In this document: one piece after another, positions 54,809-63,699 of the stretch
Layout of the letters: each line of letters starts with the position of its first letter
Numbering within the stretch: position 1 is the first letter of the stretch
NCBI RefSeq assembly: GCF_019160155.1
Contig: NZ_JAFNIH010000041.1
Coordinates: 1 to 64,000 of the forward strand
Direction of reading: 5' to 3'
Source: Pinisolibacter aquiterrae
Lineage (GTDB): Bacteria; Pseudomonadota; Alphaproteobacteria; Rhizobiales; Ancalomicrobiaceae
DNA length: 64,000 nucleotides
Made by a program: the position numbers and the translations under genes
Notes under the pieces: model-generated
Databases searched by the model: none
What the model saw: the letters and a program-made list of their open reading frames with translations, nothing else
What the model was told of the DNA's origin: nothing

Positions 54809-56254
54809 ATGGCGATGTTCGGAAAGACGACGCGGGCGGGCCTCGCCCTGACCGCGCTGCTGGCGAGTGTGGTCGAAGCCGGTGCCGAGGAGGCGGTCCA
54901 TCACGGCATCGACGGAGCCTCGCTCGGCGCGCTCTGGGCGCTTCCCTTCGCCGGCATTCTCCTGTCGATCGCCGTCTTCCCGCTGGTCGCCCCGCACTTC
55001 TGGCATCACCACTTCGGCAAGGTGGCGGCCGCCTGGGGGCTGGTCTTCGCGGTTCCTTTCGCCGTCGCCCACGGTTTCGGGCTCACCGGCGGTGAGATCC
55101 TGCACGTGGCGCTTCTCGAATATCTGCCCTTCGTCATCCTGCTGTGGTCGCTCTTCTCGATCTCCGGCGGCATTCTGGTGACGGGCAACCTTCACGGCAG
55201 CCCGCGCCTCAATCTGTCGATTCTCGCCGGCGGCACCGTGCTCGCCTCGCTGATCGGCACCACCGGCGCCTCGATGGTGTTGATTCGCCCGCTGCTGCGC
55301 GCCAACGACGAACGCCGCCACAACGTCCACGTCGTGATCTTCTTCATCTTCCTGGTGTCGAACATCGGCGGCTCGATGACCCCGCTCGGCGATCCGCCGC
55401 TGTTCCTCGGCTACCTCAAGGGCGTCGGCTTCTTCTGGACCGCCATCCACATGGTGGAGGAGACCGCCTTCGCCGCCGGCATTCTGTTGACGATCTTCTA
55501 CGTCGTCGACCGTTGGCTCTATCACCGCGACGAGGCCTTCAAGGCCCGTTTCGACCCGACTCCGGACACCCACAAGATGGGCCTGATCGGCTTCCCCAAC
55601 ATCGCGCTTCTCGGCGTGGTGGTCTTGGGCGTGCTGATGTCGGGATCGTGGAAACCGGGCGTCTCGTTCCACGTCGGCGGCGTCGAGGTCGAGCTTCAGA
55701 ACCTCGCCCGCGACCTGATCCTGATCGGCGCCGGCCTCGCCAGTCTGGCGATCACGCCGAAGTCGATTCGCGCCGCCAACGAATTCTCCTGGGGGCCGAT
55801 CCTCGAGGTCGCCAAGCTCTTCGCCGGCATCTTCGTCACCATCATCCCGGTGATCGCCATGCTCAAGGCGGCCGAGAAGGGCGCCTTCGCGCCGCTCGTC
55901 GCCATGGTCGCCCATGCCGACGGCACCCCGAACAACGCCATGTACTTCTGGCTGACCGGCATCCTGTCGTCGTTCCTCGACAATGCCCCGACCTATCTGG
56001 TGTTCTTCAACCTGGCCGGCGGCGATCCGCAGCACCTGATGAACGAACTCACCACGACCCTTCTGGCGATCTCCTGCGGCGCGGTCTTCATGGGCGCCAA
56101 TTCCTACATCGGCAACGCCCCCAACTTCATGGTCAAGGCGATCGCCGAGGAAGCCCATGTGAAGATGCCGAGCTTCTTCGCCTACCTCCTGTGGTCGGGC
56201 GGCATCCTGCTGCCGCTGTTCGGTCTGGTCACCCTGGTCTTCTTCCACTGGTGA
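54809..56254 (+). CDS. CitMHS_2-type sodium:proton antiporter-like membrane protein
   Basis: This 481 aa protein has a signal-like first helix and about 12 helices. Conserved pieces are SLGALWALPFAGILLSIAVF, PHFWHHHFGKVAAAWGL, GTTGASMVLIRPLLRAN, FLVSNIGGSMTPLGDPPLFL and FLDNAPTYLVFFNLAGGD, which are hallmarks of the PF16980 (CitMHS_2) branch of the ion-transporter superfamily. Members are annotated as sodium:proton antiporters or citrate-type transporters; the ion is not proven. ATG 54809 is used; earlier in-frame ATGs add a basic non-homologous extension. mmcB follows 4 bases after the stop. Confidence 0.82.
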   Translation: MAMFGKTTRAGLALTALLASVVEAGAEEAVHHGIDGASLGALWALPFAGILLSIAVFPLVAPHFWHHHFGKVAAAWGLVFAVPFAVAHGFGLTGGEILHVALLEYLPFVILLWSLFSISGGILVTGNLHGSPRLNLSILAGGTVLASLIGTTGASMVLIRPLLRANDERRHNVHVVIFFIFLVSNIGGSMTPLGDPPLFLGYLKGVGFFWTAIHMVEETAFAAGILLTIFYVVDRWLYHRDEAFKARFDPTPDTHKMGLIGFPNIALLGVVVLGVLMSGSWKPGVSFHVGGVEVELQNLARDLILIGAGLASLAITPKSIRAANEFSWGPILEVAKLFAGIFVTIIPVIAMLKAAEKGAFAPLVAMVAHADGTPNNAMYFWLTGILSSFLDNAPTYLVFFNLAGGDPQHLMNELTTTLLAISCGAVFMGANSYIGNAPNFMVKAIAEEAHVKMPSFFAYLLWSGGILLPLFGLVTLVFFHW

Positions 56255-56258
56255 GGCG

Positions 56259-56777
56259 ATGGCGCCGAAGTTCGATCCCACCACTCTCGAGCCGGAAGCC
56301 CTCGGCGAGCTCGGCGCCCTGCCGCCGCCGACCCGGCCCGAGGAGACGCTGGCGGTGTCGCGCGGCGTGCGCCGTCATCTCACCCGGCTCGGTTTCGCCG
56401 TGGTCGAGGAATTACCGCTCGCCTCGGGCCGCCGCGCCGACGTCATGGCGCTGTCGGCGGCGGGCGAGATCTGGATCGTCGAGGTGAAGTCGTCGGTCGA
56501 GGATTTTCGCGCCGACCACAAATGGCCGTTCTACCGGCTCCATTCGGATCGGCTGTTCTTCGCGACGAGCCCGCGCGTGCCGCTCGAGATCTTCCCCGAG
56601 GACTGCGGCCTCATCGTCGCCGACGCCCATGGCGGCGAGATCCTGCGCGATGCGCCCGAACACCGCCTCGTCGCCGCCACCCGCAAGGCGACGACCCTGC
56701 GCTTCGCCCGCGCCGCCGCCTTGCGGCTCGGTGGCTTCGTCGATCCTCAGATCCTCGGCAACGTCGAGATCGACTGA
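56259..56777 (+). CDS. mmcB: MmcB-family DNA repair protein
   Basis: MmcB was named in Caulobacter as an SOS-linked, mitomycin C-related repair factor with a PD-(D/E)xK nuclease-like fold. The 172 aa product has RGVRRHLTRLGFAVVEELPL, then GRRADVMAL and WIVEVKSSVEDFRADHKWPF, which supply the Asp, Glu and Lys of the nuclease-like site. YRLHSDRLFFATSPRVPLEI and GLIVADAHGGEIL follow. It starts 4 bases after the antiporter stop, perhaps by coupling. Its stop codon directly abuts the stop of convergent regA. No LexA box was seen in front of it. Confidence 0.88.
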   Translation: MAPKFDPTTLEPEALGELGALPPPTRPEETLAVSRGVRRHLTRLGFAVVEELPLASGRRADVMALSAAGEIWIVEVKSSVEDFRADHKWPFYRLHSDRLFFATSPRVPLEIFPEDCGLIVADAHGGEILRDAPEHRLVAATRKATTLRFARAAALRLGGFVDPQILGNVEID

Positions 56778-57344
56778 CTAGCGCGGCGCCCGCTTGGCGA
56801 GGATGCGCTGCAGGGTGCGGCGATGCATGTTGAGGCGGCGCGCCGTCTCCGAGACGTTGCGCTCGCACAGCTCGTAGACCCGCTGAATGTGTTCCCAACG
56901 CACGCGATCGGCCGACATCGGGTTCTCCGGCGGCTCGGCGCGCTCGTCGGCGGAGCGCAGCAGCGCGCGCATCACCTCGTCGGCGTCGGCGGGCTTGGAG
57001 AGATAGTCGGAGGCGCCGAGCTTCACCGCCGTCACGGCGGTGGCGATGTTGCCGTAGCCGGTCAGAACCACGGTGCGCGCTTCGGGGCGCCGCTCGCGCA
57101 GGTGCTCGACCACGTCGAGCCCGTTGCCGTCGGCGAGCCGCATGTCGACCACGGCGAAGGCCGGCGCCCGGGCATCGACCGCGGACTTGCCTTCCGCGAC
57201 CGACGACGCGGTCTCCACCTCGAAGCCACGCAGCTCCATCGCCCGCGCCAACCTCTGCAGGAAGGCCTTGTCGTCGTCGACGATGAGAAGGCTTTTCTCG
57301 GCGTCGGCGGCCAGTGCCGGCGAGAGGTCCGTCTGAATGGTCAT
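56778..57344 (-). CDS. regA: Redox response regulator RegA/ActR/PrrA
   Basis: This 188 aa regulator has a receiver domain with the acceptor D67 in VVDMRLADGNGLD, TVVLTGYGNIATAV and DYLSKPADADEV. A Fis-type helix-turn-helix at the C-terminus (ERNVSETARRLNMHRRTLQR) is almost invariant in the RegA/ActR family. RegA controls respiration, CO2 and N2 fixation and hydrogen metabolism in response to redox state. It starts at 57344; the sensor gene ends 188 bases upstream. A TATAAG (57419-57414 on the minus strand) could be its own -10. No gap before mmcB. Confidence 0.95.
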   Translation of the reverse strand: MTIQTDLSPALAADAEKSLLIVDDDKAFLQRLARAMELRGFEVETASSVAEGKSAVDARAPAFAVVDMRLADGNGLDVVEHLRERRPEARTVVLTGYGNIATAVTAVKLGASDYLSKPADADEVMRALLRSADERAEPPENPMSADRVRWEHIQRVYELCERNVSETARRLNMHRRTLQRILAKRAPR

Positions 57345-57532
57345 CGCTTCGTCCCATCGGTTCCCGCTGCGGGCCCACGGTCCGGTCGGGGCCGGAAGTC
57401 TAGGGCGAGAAGCCTTATACTTCAATCCCATGACTGGTTGCGCCGCACCATCGCCGCGCCCCCGGATCGTGAGCCGGAAAAGAGCCGCCGAGACGCCGCC
57501 CCGGCGCTCCGCCGGCCGCCTCGATCGCCCCG

Positions 57533-58906
57533 TCAATCGGCTCCGAAAGCGCCGAATTCGCCGGAGGGGAAGTTCGACGAACCGATCGGTTCGTCCTCCG
57601 CCCGCCAGAAGCTGCGCGGCCATTGGATCCGGATCTCGGCGCCGTGCTCGGGGAAGTGCTTGTTGTCGCAGGTGACGCGCGCGCCCGAGCGCATCAGGAA
57701 GGTCTGGGCGATGAAGAAGCCGAGGCCGAGCCCGCCGCCGGCGCCCTCGCGTCCCCCCTCGTCCGGGCCGAGCGGCTCGCGCGTGGTGACCCACGGCTCG
57801 CCGAGCCGCTCGAGCACGCTCGAGGAGAAGCCCGGACCGTCGTCGCCGACCACCACCGTCACCTCGCGATCGTTCCAGTCGATGGTGATGGTCACGCGCG
57901 TCTCGGCGAAGTCGACGGCGTTCTCGACGATGTTGCCGAGGCCGTAGAGGATCGCCGGATTGCGCCGCCCGATCGGTTCGCCGCCTTCGCCGATGCGGCG
58001 CACCTCGAGGTCGGTGCCGAGATCGCGGAACGGTTCGACCACCTCCTCGATCACCCCCACCAGCGACTGGCGCGCGAAGAAGGCATCGGGATCCTCGCCC
58101 ATCGAGGAGAGCTTGCGCAGGATGTCGCGGCAGCGCTCGGTCTGGCTGCGCAGCAGCGCGACGTCCTCGGCGAGCGGCGATCCCGCCGGCAGCTCGCGCT
58201 CCATCTCGCGGGCGACGACCGCGATCGTGCCGAGCGGCGTGCCCAACTCGTGCGCCGCCGCCGCCGCCAGTCCGTCGAGCGCCACCAGATGGCGCTCCCG
58301 TTGCAGGACCAGTTCGGTCGCGGTCAGCGCCTCGGCGAGCCGCCGGCTCTCGTCGGCGACGCGGAAGGCGTAGAGCGCGGAGAAGGAGAGGGTGAGGATC
58401 AGCGCCAGCCAGATCCCGACCACATAGAGCACCGGCAGGCTCGGCGGCGAGGCGGTGCCCCACGGCAGCGGCGCGTGGAAGGCGGCGAGCACGGTCGTCG
58501 CGACCGCCACCACGACGCCGAGGAGCGCCGTCGAGCGCGGCGGCAGCGACGCCGAGGAGACCAGCACCGGCGCCAGCAGCAGGCAGGCGAACGGGTTCTC
58601 GAGCCCGCCGGTCAGCCACAGGAGCCCGGTCAGTTGCAGCGCGTCCCAGCCGAGCAGCAGCGTGGCGTGGATGCCGTCGAGCCGGTGGATGCTGGAGAAG
58701 CGCAGGCGCAGAAGGATGTTGAGCGCCATCGAGGCGCCGATCAGCGCGAAACACTCCATCAGCGGCAGATGGAAGCCGAGCCCGAATCGGACGAAGAGCA
58801 CCGCCGCCGTCTGGCCGGCCACCGCCAGCCAGCGCAGACGCACCAGCGTGTCGAGCTTCAACGAGCGCACCGAAGTGTCGCCGAAATCCGCCAGGACGCC
58901 CAACAT
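57533..58906 (-). CDS. regB: Redox sensor histidine kinase RegB/ActS/PrrB
   Basis: This 457 aa membrane kinase has about six N-terminal helices. Diagnostic residues are the quinone-binding motif GGLENPF (100-106), the phosphorylated H219 in AAAAHELGTPLGTI, and the redox-active cysteine C259 in RSQTERCRDILRKL. Together they match RegB, which senses the ubiquinone pool and disulfide state. ATPase boxes are LGNIVENAVDFAE and GGGLGLGFFIAQTFL. The start MLGVLADFGDTSVRSLKLDT at 58906 is preferred over a longer reading. It is divergent from an ABC exporter gene and precedes regA on the minus strand. Confidence 0.95.
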   Translation of the reverse strand: MLGVLADFGDTSVRSLKLDTLVRLRWLAVAGQTAAVLFVRFGLGFHLPLMECFALIGASMALNILLRLRFSSIHRLDGIHATLLLGWDALQLTGLLWLTGGLENPFACLLLAPVLVSSASLPPRSTALLGVVVAVATTVLAAFHAPLPWGTASPPSLPVLYVVGIWLALILTLSFSALYAFRVADESRRLAEALTATELVLQRERHLVALDGLAAAAAHELGTPLGTIAVVAREMERELPAGSPLAEDVALLRSQTERCRDILRKLSSMGEDPDAFFARQSLVGVIEEVVEPFRDLGTDLEVRRIGEGGEPIGRRNPAILYGLGNIVENAVDFAETRVTITIDWNDREVTVVVGDDGPGFSSSVLERLGEPWVTTREPLGPDEGGREGAGGGLGLGFFIAQTFLMRSGARVTCDNKHFPEHGAEIRIQWPRSFWRAEDEPIGSSNFPSGEFGAFGAD

Positions 58907-59052
58907 TCGCTCTCGTTCCTCGTGACGATCGGCCCCGCGTCGCGGCCGGCCGGGCCCTTCGGGCCTCTCGTTCGGTTTTGCGCTCGTCGGCGAGACCCTA
59001 TACGATGAACGCGCCTCGCGGAAAGCGCCGCACCCGTCCGAGACCCTCCTCC

Positions 59053-59841
59053 ATGTCCGCACTTCCGCTCCCGACCGTCGATCTCGCCCTCGACGTGCGC
59101 GACCTCGTCAAATGTTTCGGCGCCGTCCGCGCCGTCGACGGGTTGAGCTTCGCGCTCGCCCCCGGCCGCACCCTCGGCCTCCTCGGCGGCAACGGCGCCG
59201 GCAAGACCACGACCATCGGCATGATCATGGGGCTGGTCCGTCCCGACGGCGGCACCATCCGCATCCTCGGCCGCGATCCCGAACGCGAGCGCTCGGCGCT
59301 TCTGGCCGAGATGAATTTCGAGAGCCCTTACGTCGACATGCCGCATCGCCTGACGGTGCGCCAGAACCTGACCGTCTTCGCCCGCCTCTACGAGGTGGAA
59401 CGGCCCCGCGAGCGCATCGCCGAACTCGCCCGCGACTTCGCCCTCGAGCCCTTCCTCGATCGCCGCTCGGGCGCGCTCTCCGCCGGCCAGAAGACCCGCG
59501 TCGCGCTGGCCAAGGCCCTGCTCAACCGGCCGCGTCTGCTCCTCCTCGACGAGCCCACCGCCTCGCTCGATCCCGACACCGCCGACTGGATCCGCTCCCG
59601 TCTCGAGGACTATCGCCGCGAGACCGGCGCGGCGCTCCTGATCGCCTCGCACAACATGGCCGAGGTCGAACGCCTCTGCGACGACGTCGTCATCCTCTCC
59701 TCCGGCCGCATCGCCGCCGAGGGTACGCCGGCGGAGCTGATGCGCCGCTTCGGCCGCGACGGCCTCGAGGAGGTCTTTCTCGACGTCGTGCGCGGGCGCG
59801 GCACCGCCGACGAACGCGCCGAGAAGGAGGCTCGCCCATGA
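59053..59841 (+). CDS. ABC-type exporter ATPase
   Basis: This 262 aa ATPase has Walker A LGGNGAGKTTTIG, MIMGLVRPDGGTIRILGRDP, a Q-loop segment NFESPYVDMPHRL, signature LSAGQKTRVALAKAL and Walker B LLLLDEPTASLD, ending EEVFLDVVRGRG. It has the CcmA/drug-exporter (NodI-like) pattern. Its stop overlaps the permease start in ATGA. The substrate is unknown. It is divergent from regB across 146 bases. Confidence 0.9.
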   Translation: MSALPLPTVDLALDVRDLVKCFGAVRAVDGLSFALAPGRTLGLLGGNGAGKTTTIGMIMGLVRPDGGTIRILGRDPERERSALLAEMNFESPYVDMPHRLTVRQNLTVFARLYEVERPRERIAELARDFALEPFLDRRSGALSAGQKTRVALAKALLNRPRLLLLDEPTASLDPDTADWIRSRLEDYRRETGAALLIASHNMAEVERLCDDVVILSSGRIAAEGTPAELMRRFGRDGLEEVFLDVVRGRGTADERAEKEARP

Positions 59842-60677
59842 CTTCGACCACGATCGCGACGCCCTCCCGGCGCGTCCATGCCGGCTTCTCCTTCGCCCGG
59901 GTCGGCGCGATGGTGCTGCGCTACTGGTATCTCCTCGCCAATTCCTGGCCGCGCGCGGTCGAGCTGGTCTATTGGCCGACGGTGCAGATGCTGACCTGGG
60001 GCTTCGTCCAGTCCTACATCGCCGCCAAGTCGCCCTACTTCGCCGGCGCCGGCGGGCTCTTCGTCGCCGCGCTGCTGCTCTGGGACGTGCTCTTGCGCTC
60101 GCAACAGGGCTTCGCCTTCGCCTTTCTCGAGGAGATGTGGTCGCGCAATCTCGGCAATCTCCTGATGAGCCCGCTCAGGACGTCGGAATTCGTCGCCTCG
60201 CTGATGGTGATCAGCCTGATCCGCCTGACCATCGGCATGGTGCCGGTGACCCTGATCGCCATCCCGCTGTTCGGCTTCAACATCTGGGGCCTGGGCGGGG
60301 CGCTGGCGATCTTCTTCGCCAATCTGGTCGCCACCGGCTGGGCGATGGGCTTCCTCATCGTCGGCCTGTTGCTGCGCCACGGGCTCGGCGCCGAGGCGTT
60401 GTCGTGGTCCTTGATGTTCGTGCTGATGCCGCTCACCTGCGTCTACTATCCCGTCGGCATCCTGCCGGCCTGGCTGCAGCCGATCGCGCTCGCCCTGCCG
60501 CCGACCCATGTCTTCGAGGGCATGCGGGCGGTTCTGATCGATCACGTCTTCCGTTTCGATCACCTCGCCTGGGCGGTCGGGCTCAACATCGTCTGGCTCG
60601 GCGCCGGCATCGTCGCCTTCCGGGTTCTCCTCGCCGCCGCCCGGCGCGCCGGCTCGCTCGTCCAGCAGGGCGAGTGA
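59838..60677 (+). CDS. ABC-2 type transporter permease
   Basis: This 279 aa inner-membrane protein has about six helices. It starts MTSTTIATPSRRVHAGFSF, with VLRYWYLLANSWPRAVELVY, FAFLEEMWSRNLGNLLMSPL (the ABC-2 coupling segment), and PVGILPAWLQPIALALPPTH near the C-terminus. It partners the preceding ATPase (4-base overlap). A role in export of lipid, polysaccharide or drug cannot be separated by sequence alone. Confidence 0.9.
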   Translation: MTSTTIATPSRRVHAGFSFARVGAMVLRYWYLLANSWPRAVELVYWPTVQMLTWGFVQSYIAAKSPYFAGAGGLFVAALLLWDVLLRSQQGFAFAFLEEMWSRNLGNLLMSPLRTSEFVASLMVISLIRLTIGMVPVTLIAIPLFGFNIWGLGGALAIFFANLVATGWAMGFLIVGLLLRHGLGAEALSWSLMFVLMPLTCVYYPVGILPAWLQPIALALPPTHVFEGMRAVLIDHVFRFDHLAWAVGLNIVWLGAGIVAFRVLLAAARRAGSLVQQGE

Positions 60678-60825
60678 GGCCCGTCACACGGCCGTCTTAC
60701 GACGAATTGCCGACCCTCCGGGCCTTGGATGCGCCGCCGAAAGGGCCGAGAAGTAATCGATTGAAACAATTCGAACGCAGATCGCTCCTAGGTTTGCGCG
60801 AGAACGACAGCGGAGTCGAGGGGCC

Positions 60826-62271
60826 ATGTTCTACCAGCTCTACGAGTTGAACCACGCCGCACTCCGGCCGATGCGCATTGTCGCCGAAGTCGGCCGAATG
60901 GCCCTCCGCAGCCCGTTCAATCCGCTCGCCGGCACCTCGCTCGGCCGCTCGCTCGCCGCGGGCTTCGAGGTCTTCGAGCGCACCACCCGCCGCTACGGCA
61001 AGCCGGAGTTCGAACTGCCGGTCACCACCGTCGACGGCGTCGAGAGCCCGGTCACGGAACGGGTGGTGTGGCGCCGGCCCTTCTGCGAGCTGCTGCATTT
61101 CGAGCGCGAGCTGCCCGAGGGGCGGCCGGCCGACCCCAAGGCTCTGATCGTCGCGCCGATGTCGGGCCACTATGCGACGCTCCTGCGCGGCACCGTCGAG
61201 GCGATGCTGCCGGCCCACGAGGTCTACATCACCGACTGGATCGACGCCCGCGCCGTGCCGCTGACCGAAGGCGGCTTCGATCTCGACGACTACATCGACT
61301 ATCTGATCGAGATGATCCACCACCTCGGCGCCGGCGTGAACATCGTCGCCGTGTGCCAGCCCTCGGTGCCGGTGCTCGCCGCCGTGTCGCTGATGCAGGA
61401 GGACGGCGACCCGCTGTCGCCCGCCACCATGACGCTGATGGGCGGGCCGATCGACACCCGCATCTCGCCGACCGCCGTCAACAAGGTCGCCCACGACAAG
61501 GGCCTCGAGTGGTTCGAGCGCAACGTGATCATGCGGGTGCCGTTCCCCCACGCGGGCGCCTTCCGCGAGGTCTATCCGGGATTCCTTCAGCTCGGCGGCT
61601 TCATGTCGATGAACCTCGACCGCCACGTCTCCGCCCACAAGGAGTTCTACCTCCACCTGATCCAGGGCGACGGCGACAGCGCCGAGAAGCACCGCGACTT
61701 CTACGACGAGTATCTGGCGGTGATGGACCTCACCAAGGAGTTCTATCTCCAGACCATCGAGACCGTGTTCCTGAAGCACGCGCTCCCCGAGGGCACCATG
61801 ACCCATCGCGGCCGCCCGGTGCGCCCCTCGGCGATCCGCGACACCGCGCTGCTGACGGTCGAGGGCGAGCTCGACGACATCACCGGCATGGGTCAGACCC
61901 AGGCGGCGCATACGCTCTGCTCCGGCCTCTCCGCCGACAAGCAGATGGACTACGTCCAGCCCGGCGTCGGCCACTATGGGGTCTTCAACGGTTCGAAGTT
62001 CCGCGCCAACATCCAGCCGCGCATCGCCGACTTCATCCGTCGCCATGCCCCCGGCGCCGTCGTCGCCGAACCCGTTCCGGTGGCCGAGCCGTCCGCCGAG
62101 ATCGTCGAACCGGCGCCGACCGTGATGGCGGACACCGCGCCCGTGCCCGAGGTCGCCTCCGCGCCGGTGTCCGAAGTCGCAGCCGCTCCGGTCCCCGAAG
62201 TCGCCTCGGCTCCGGTCGCGTCGGCCAGGCCCGCCGCCAGACAGCGCCGGGCGCCGGCCCGCAAGGGCTGA
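60826..62271 (+). CDS. phaZ: Intracellular polyhydroxybutyrate depolymerase with Pro/Ala-rich tail
   Basis: PhaZ breaks down stored PHB granules. The 481 aa protein has the intracellular-type pattern MFYQLYELNHAALRPMRI, PMSGHYATLLRGTVEAMLP and the catalytic C177 in NIVAVCQPSVP. The catalytic His is likely in VQPGVGHYGVFNG and the acidic residue in TVEGELDDITG. Residues after about 412 form a low-complexity extension with PVPEVASAPV-like repeats, ending in a basic RQRRAPARKG. That tail is not part of the usual enzyme (about 410 aa) and may bind granules, DNA or RNA. An alternative depolymerase class (extracellular) is excluded by the missing signal peptide. Confidence 0.9.
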   Translation: MFYQLYELNHAALRPMRIVAEVGRMALRSPFNPLAGTSLGRSLAAGFEVFERTTRRYGKPEFELPVTTVDGVESPVTERVVWRRPFCELLHFERELPEGRPADPKALIVAPMSGHYATLLRGTVEAMLPAHEVYITDWIDARAVPLTEGGFDLDDYIDYLIEMIHHLGAGVNIVAVCQPSVPVLAAVSLMQEDGDPLSPATMTLMGGPIDTRISPTAVNKVAHDKGLEWFERNVIMRVPFPHAGAFREVYPGFLQLGGFMSMNLDRHVSAHKEFYLHLIQGDGDSAEKHRDFYDEYLAVMDLTKEFYLQTIETVFLKHALPEGTMTHRGRPVRPSAIRDTALLTVEGELDDITGMGQTQAAHTLCSGLSADKQMDYVQPGVGHYGVFNGSKFRANIQPRIADFIRRHAPGAVVAEPVPVAEPSAEIVEPAPTVMADTAPVPEVASAPVSEVAAAPVPEVASAPVASARPAARQRRAPARKG

Positions 62272-62345
62272 GCGGAGGGGTGCCGCCCGCGCGCCTCTTG
62301 AAAGCGGGGTGTCGGGGGGCCATCTCCTCGAACGTGAGCCGTGGA

Positions 62346-62368
62346 CCGGGATCCGCTTCGGATCCCGG
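62346..62368. terminator. Perfect hairpin between phaZ and the DUF2852 gene
   Basis: CCGGGATCCG (62346-62355) and CGGATCCCGG (62359-62368) form a 10-bp stem with a CTT loop. No T-run follows. It may be a terminator or a copy of a Rhizobiales palindromic repeat. Confidence 0.45.
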
Positions 62369-62400
62369 CGGCGGCGCCGTCGTCCCAGGAGGGGGCCTAC

Positions 62401-62823
62401 ATGCGTAGCCATTCCATCGTTCGCAACGGTTTCAACCCCGTCTCGATCACCGTGATGGTGCTCGGCTTCATGCTCGCCTGGCCGCTCGGCCTGATGGTCC
62501 TCGCCTATATCCTGTGGGGCGAGCGCTTCGGCTGGCGGGCGCGTGCCGCCGCCTTCTTCGACGGTGTGCGCGACGGCATCGCCCGCACCGGCTTTCGTTC
62601 GGCCGGTCCCGGCGCCGGCTTCGGCTTCACCACCGGCAATGCCGCCTTCGACGCCTATCGCGCCCGCGAGCTGGAACGGCTCGAGGCCGAGCGTCGCCGC
62701 CTCGACGAGGAGCGCCGCGAATTCGAGGCCTACATGAACCATCTGCGCCGCGCCCGCGACCAGGAGGAGTTCGACCGCTTCAAGGCCGAACGCTCGCGTC
62801 GCCGTGGCCCGGACGTGATGTGA
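62401..62823 (+). CDS. DUF2852 membrane protein
   Basis: This 140 aa protein has one or two membrane segments (VSITVMVLGFMLAWPLGLMV...AYILWGERFG). A Gly-rich segment (SAGPGAGFGFTTGNAAFD) and an acidic/basic coiled-coil-like helix (ELERLEAERRRLDEERREFE) follow, ending in RRRGPDVM. That is the DUF2852 pattern, common in Rhizobiales and of unknown function. ATG 62401 gives MRSHSIVRNGFNPV. A metallopeptidase gene follows after 13 bases. Confidence 0.8.
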   Translation: MRSHSIVRNGFNPVSITVMVLGFMLAWPLGLMVLAYILWGERFGWRARAAAFFDGVRDGIARTGFRSAGPGAGFGFTTGNAAFDAYRARELERLEAERRRLDEERREFEAYMNHLRRARDQEEFDRFKAERSRRRGPDVM

Positions 62824-62836
62824 GGCGACCCATCCC

Positions 62837-63607
62837 GTGTTCGCCCCGTCGCGGCGGCGGGTCGCCCCGCCGTCGCTGCCCGACCGTCTGACCCTCGCTC
62901 TGCCGGACCGCGACGTCGACGTCGTCGTCCGAACCTCGGCGCGCGCGCGCCGGTTCACGCTGCGGCTCGGGGTCGGCGATCCCGTCCTGACCGTGCCGGA
63001 GCGCACCCGCCCCGCCGACGCGCTCGATTTCCTCGATCGCCATCGCGGCTGGCTCGCCGAACGTCTCGCCCGCCGCCCGGCGCCGGTGCCCTTCGCCGAC
63101 GGCGCGCTCCTGCCCTTTCGCGGCGAGATCCACCGGGTCGATCATCGCCCCGGGGCGCGCGGCACCGTCTGGCGCGAGACGGTCGAGGCGACGCTCGAGG
63201 CCGAGCCGCCGCGTCTGGTGGTCGCCGGCGGCGCCGATCACCTCCACCGGCGCCTCCGCGACTTTCTGATCCGCTCGGCCAAGGCCGACCTCGCTCCGGC
63301 GGTCGCCCGCCACGCCGCTCGCCTCGCGGTGGAGATCCGCAACCCGCGCATCCGCATCAAGGACACCCGCTCGCGCTGGGGCTCGTGCACCGCCGACGGG
63401 GAACTCTCCTTCTCCTGGCGGGTGGTGCTGGCGCCGCCCTTCGTGCTCGACTATCTCGCCGCCCACGAGGTCGCCCATCTCCGCGAGATGAACCATTCCC
63501 GCGACTTCTGGCGTCTGGTGCGCCAGACCTGCCCCGACATGGACGCCGGCCGCCGCTGGCTGAGGCTCCACGGCACCGGCCTGCACGGCTACGGCATCAC
63601 CGACTGA
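62837..63607 (+). CDS. YgjP-like M48-type zinc metallopeptidase (DUF45)
   Basis: This is a 256 aa cytosolic metallopeptidase of the YgjP/DUF45 family. The zinc site is the HExxH of YLAAHEVAHLREMNHSRDFW (H-E-V-A-H, with a third ligand His in NHS). RSRWGSCTADGELSFSWR is the other family signature. The N-terminal part (TSARARRFTLRLGVGDPVLT) fits the DUF45 N-domain. The GTG at 62837 is the likely start. It follows DUF2852 by 13 bases and precedes hisB by 92 bases. Substrate unknown. Confidence 0.9.
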   Translation: MFAPSRRRVAPPSLPDRLTLALPDRDVDVVVRTSARARRFTLRLGVGDPVLTVPERTRPADALDFLDRHRGWLAERLARRPAPVPFADGALLPFRGEIHRVDHRPGARGTVWRETVEATLEAEPPRLVVAGGADHLHRRLRDFLIRSAKADLAPAVARHAARLAVEIRNPRIRIKDTRSRWGSCTADGELSFSWRVVLAPPFVLDYLAAHEVAHLREMNHSRDFWRLVRQTCPDMDAGRRWLRLHGTGLHGYGITD

Positions 63608-63699
63608 ACCCCTCGGACGCTCGCTCCCGATATCCCTTGGCCCGACGCCCCTTCGCCTGCTAAAAGCGGCACGACTTTTCCTGAGCCGAGGGCATCCCC

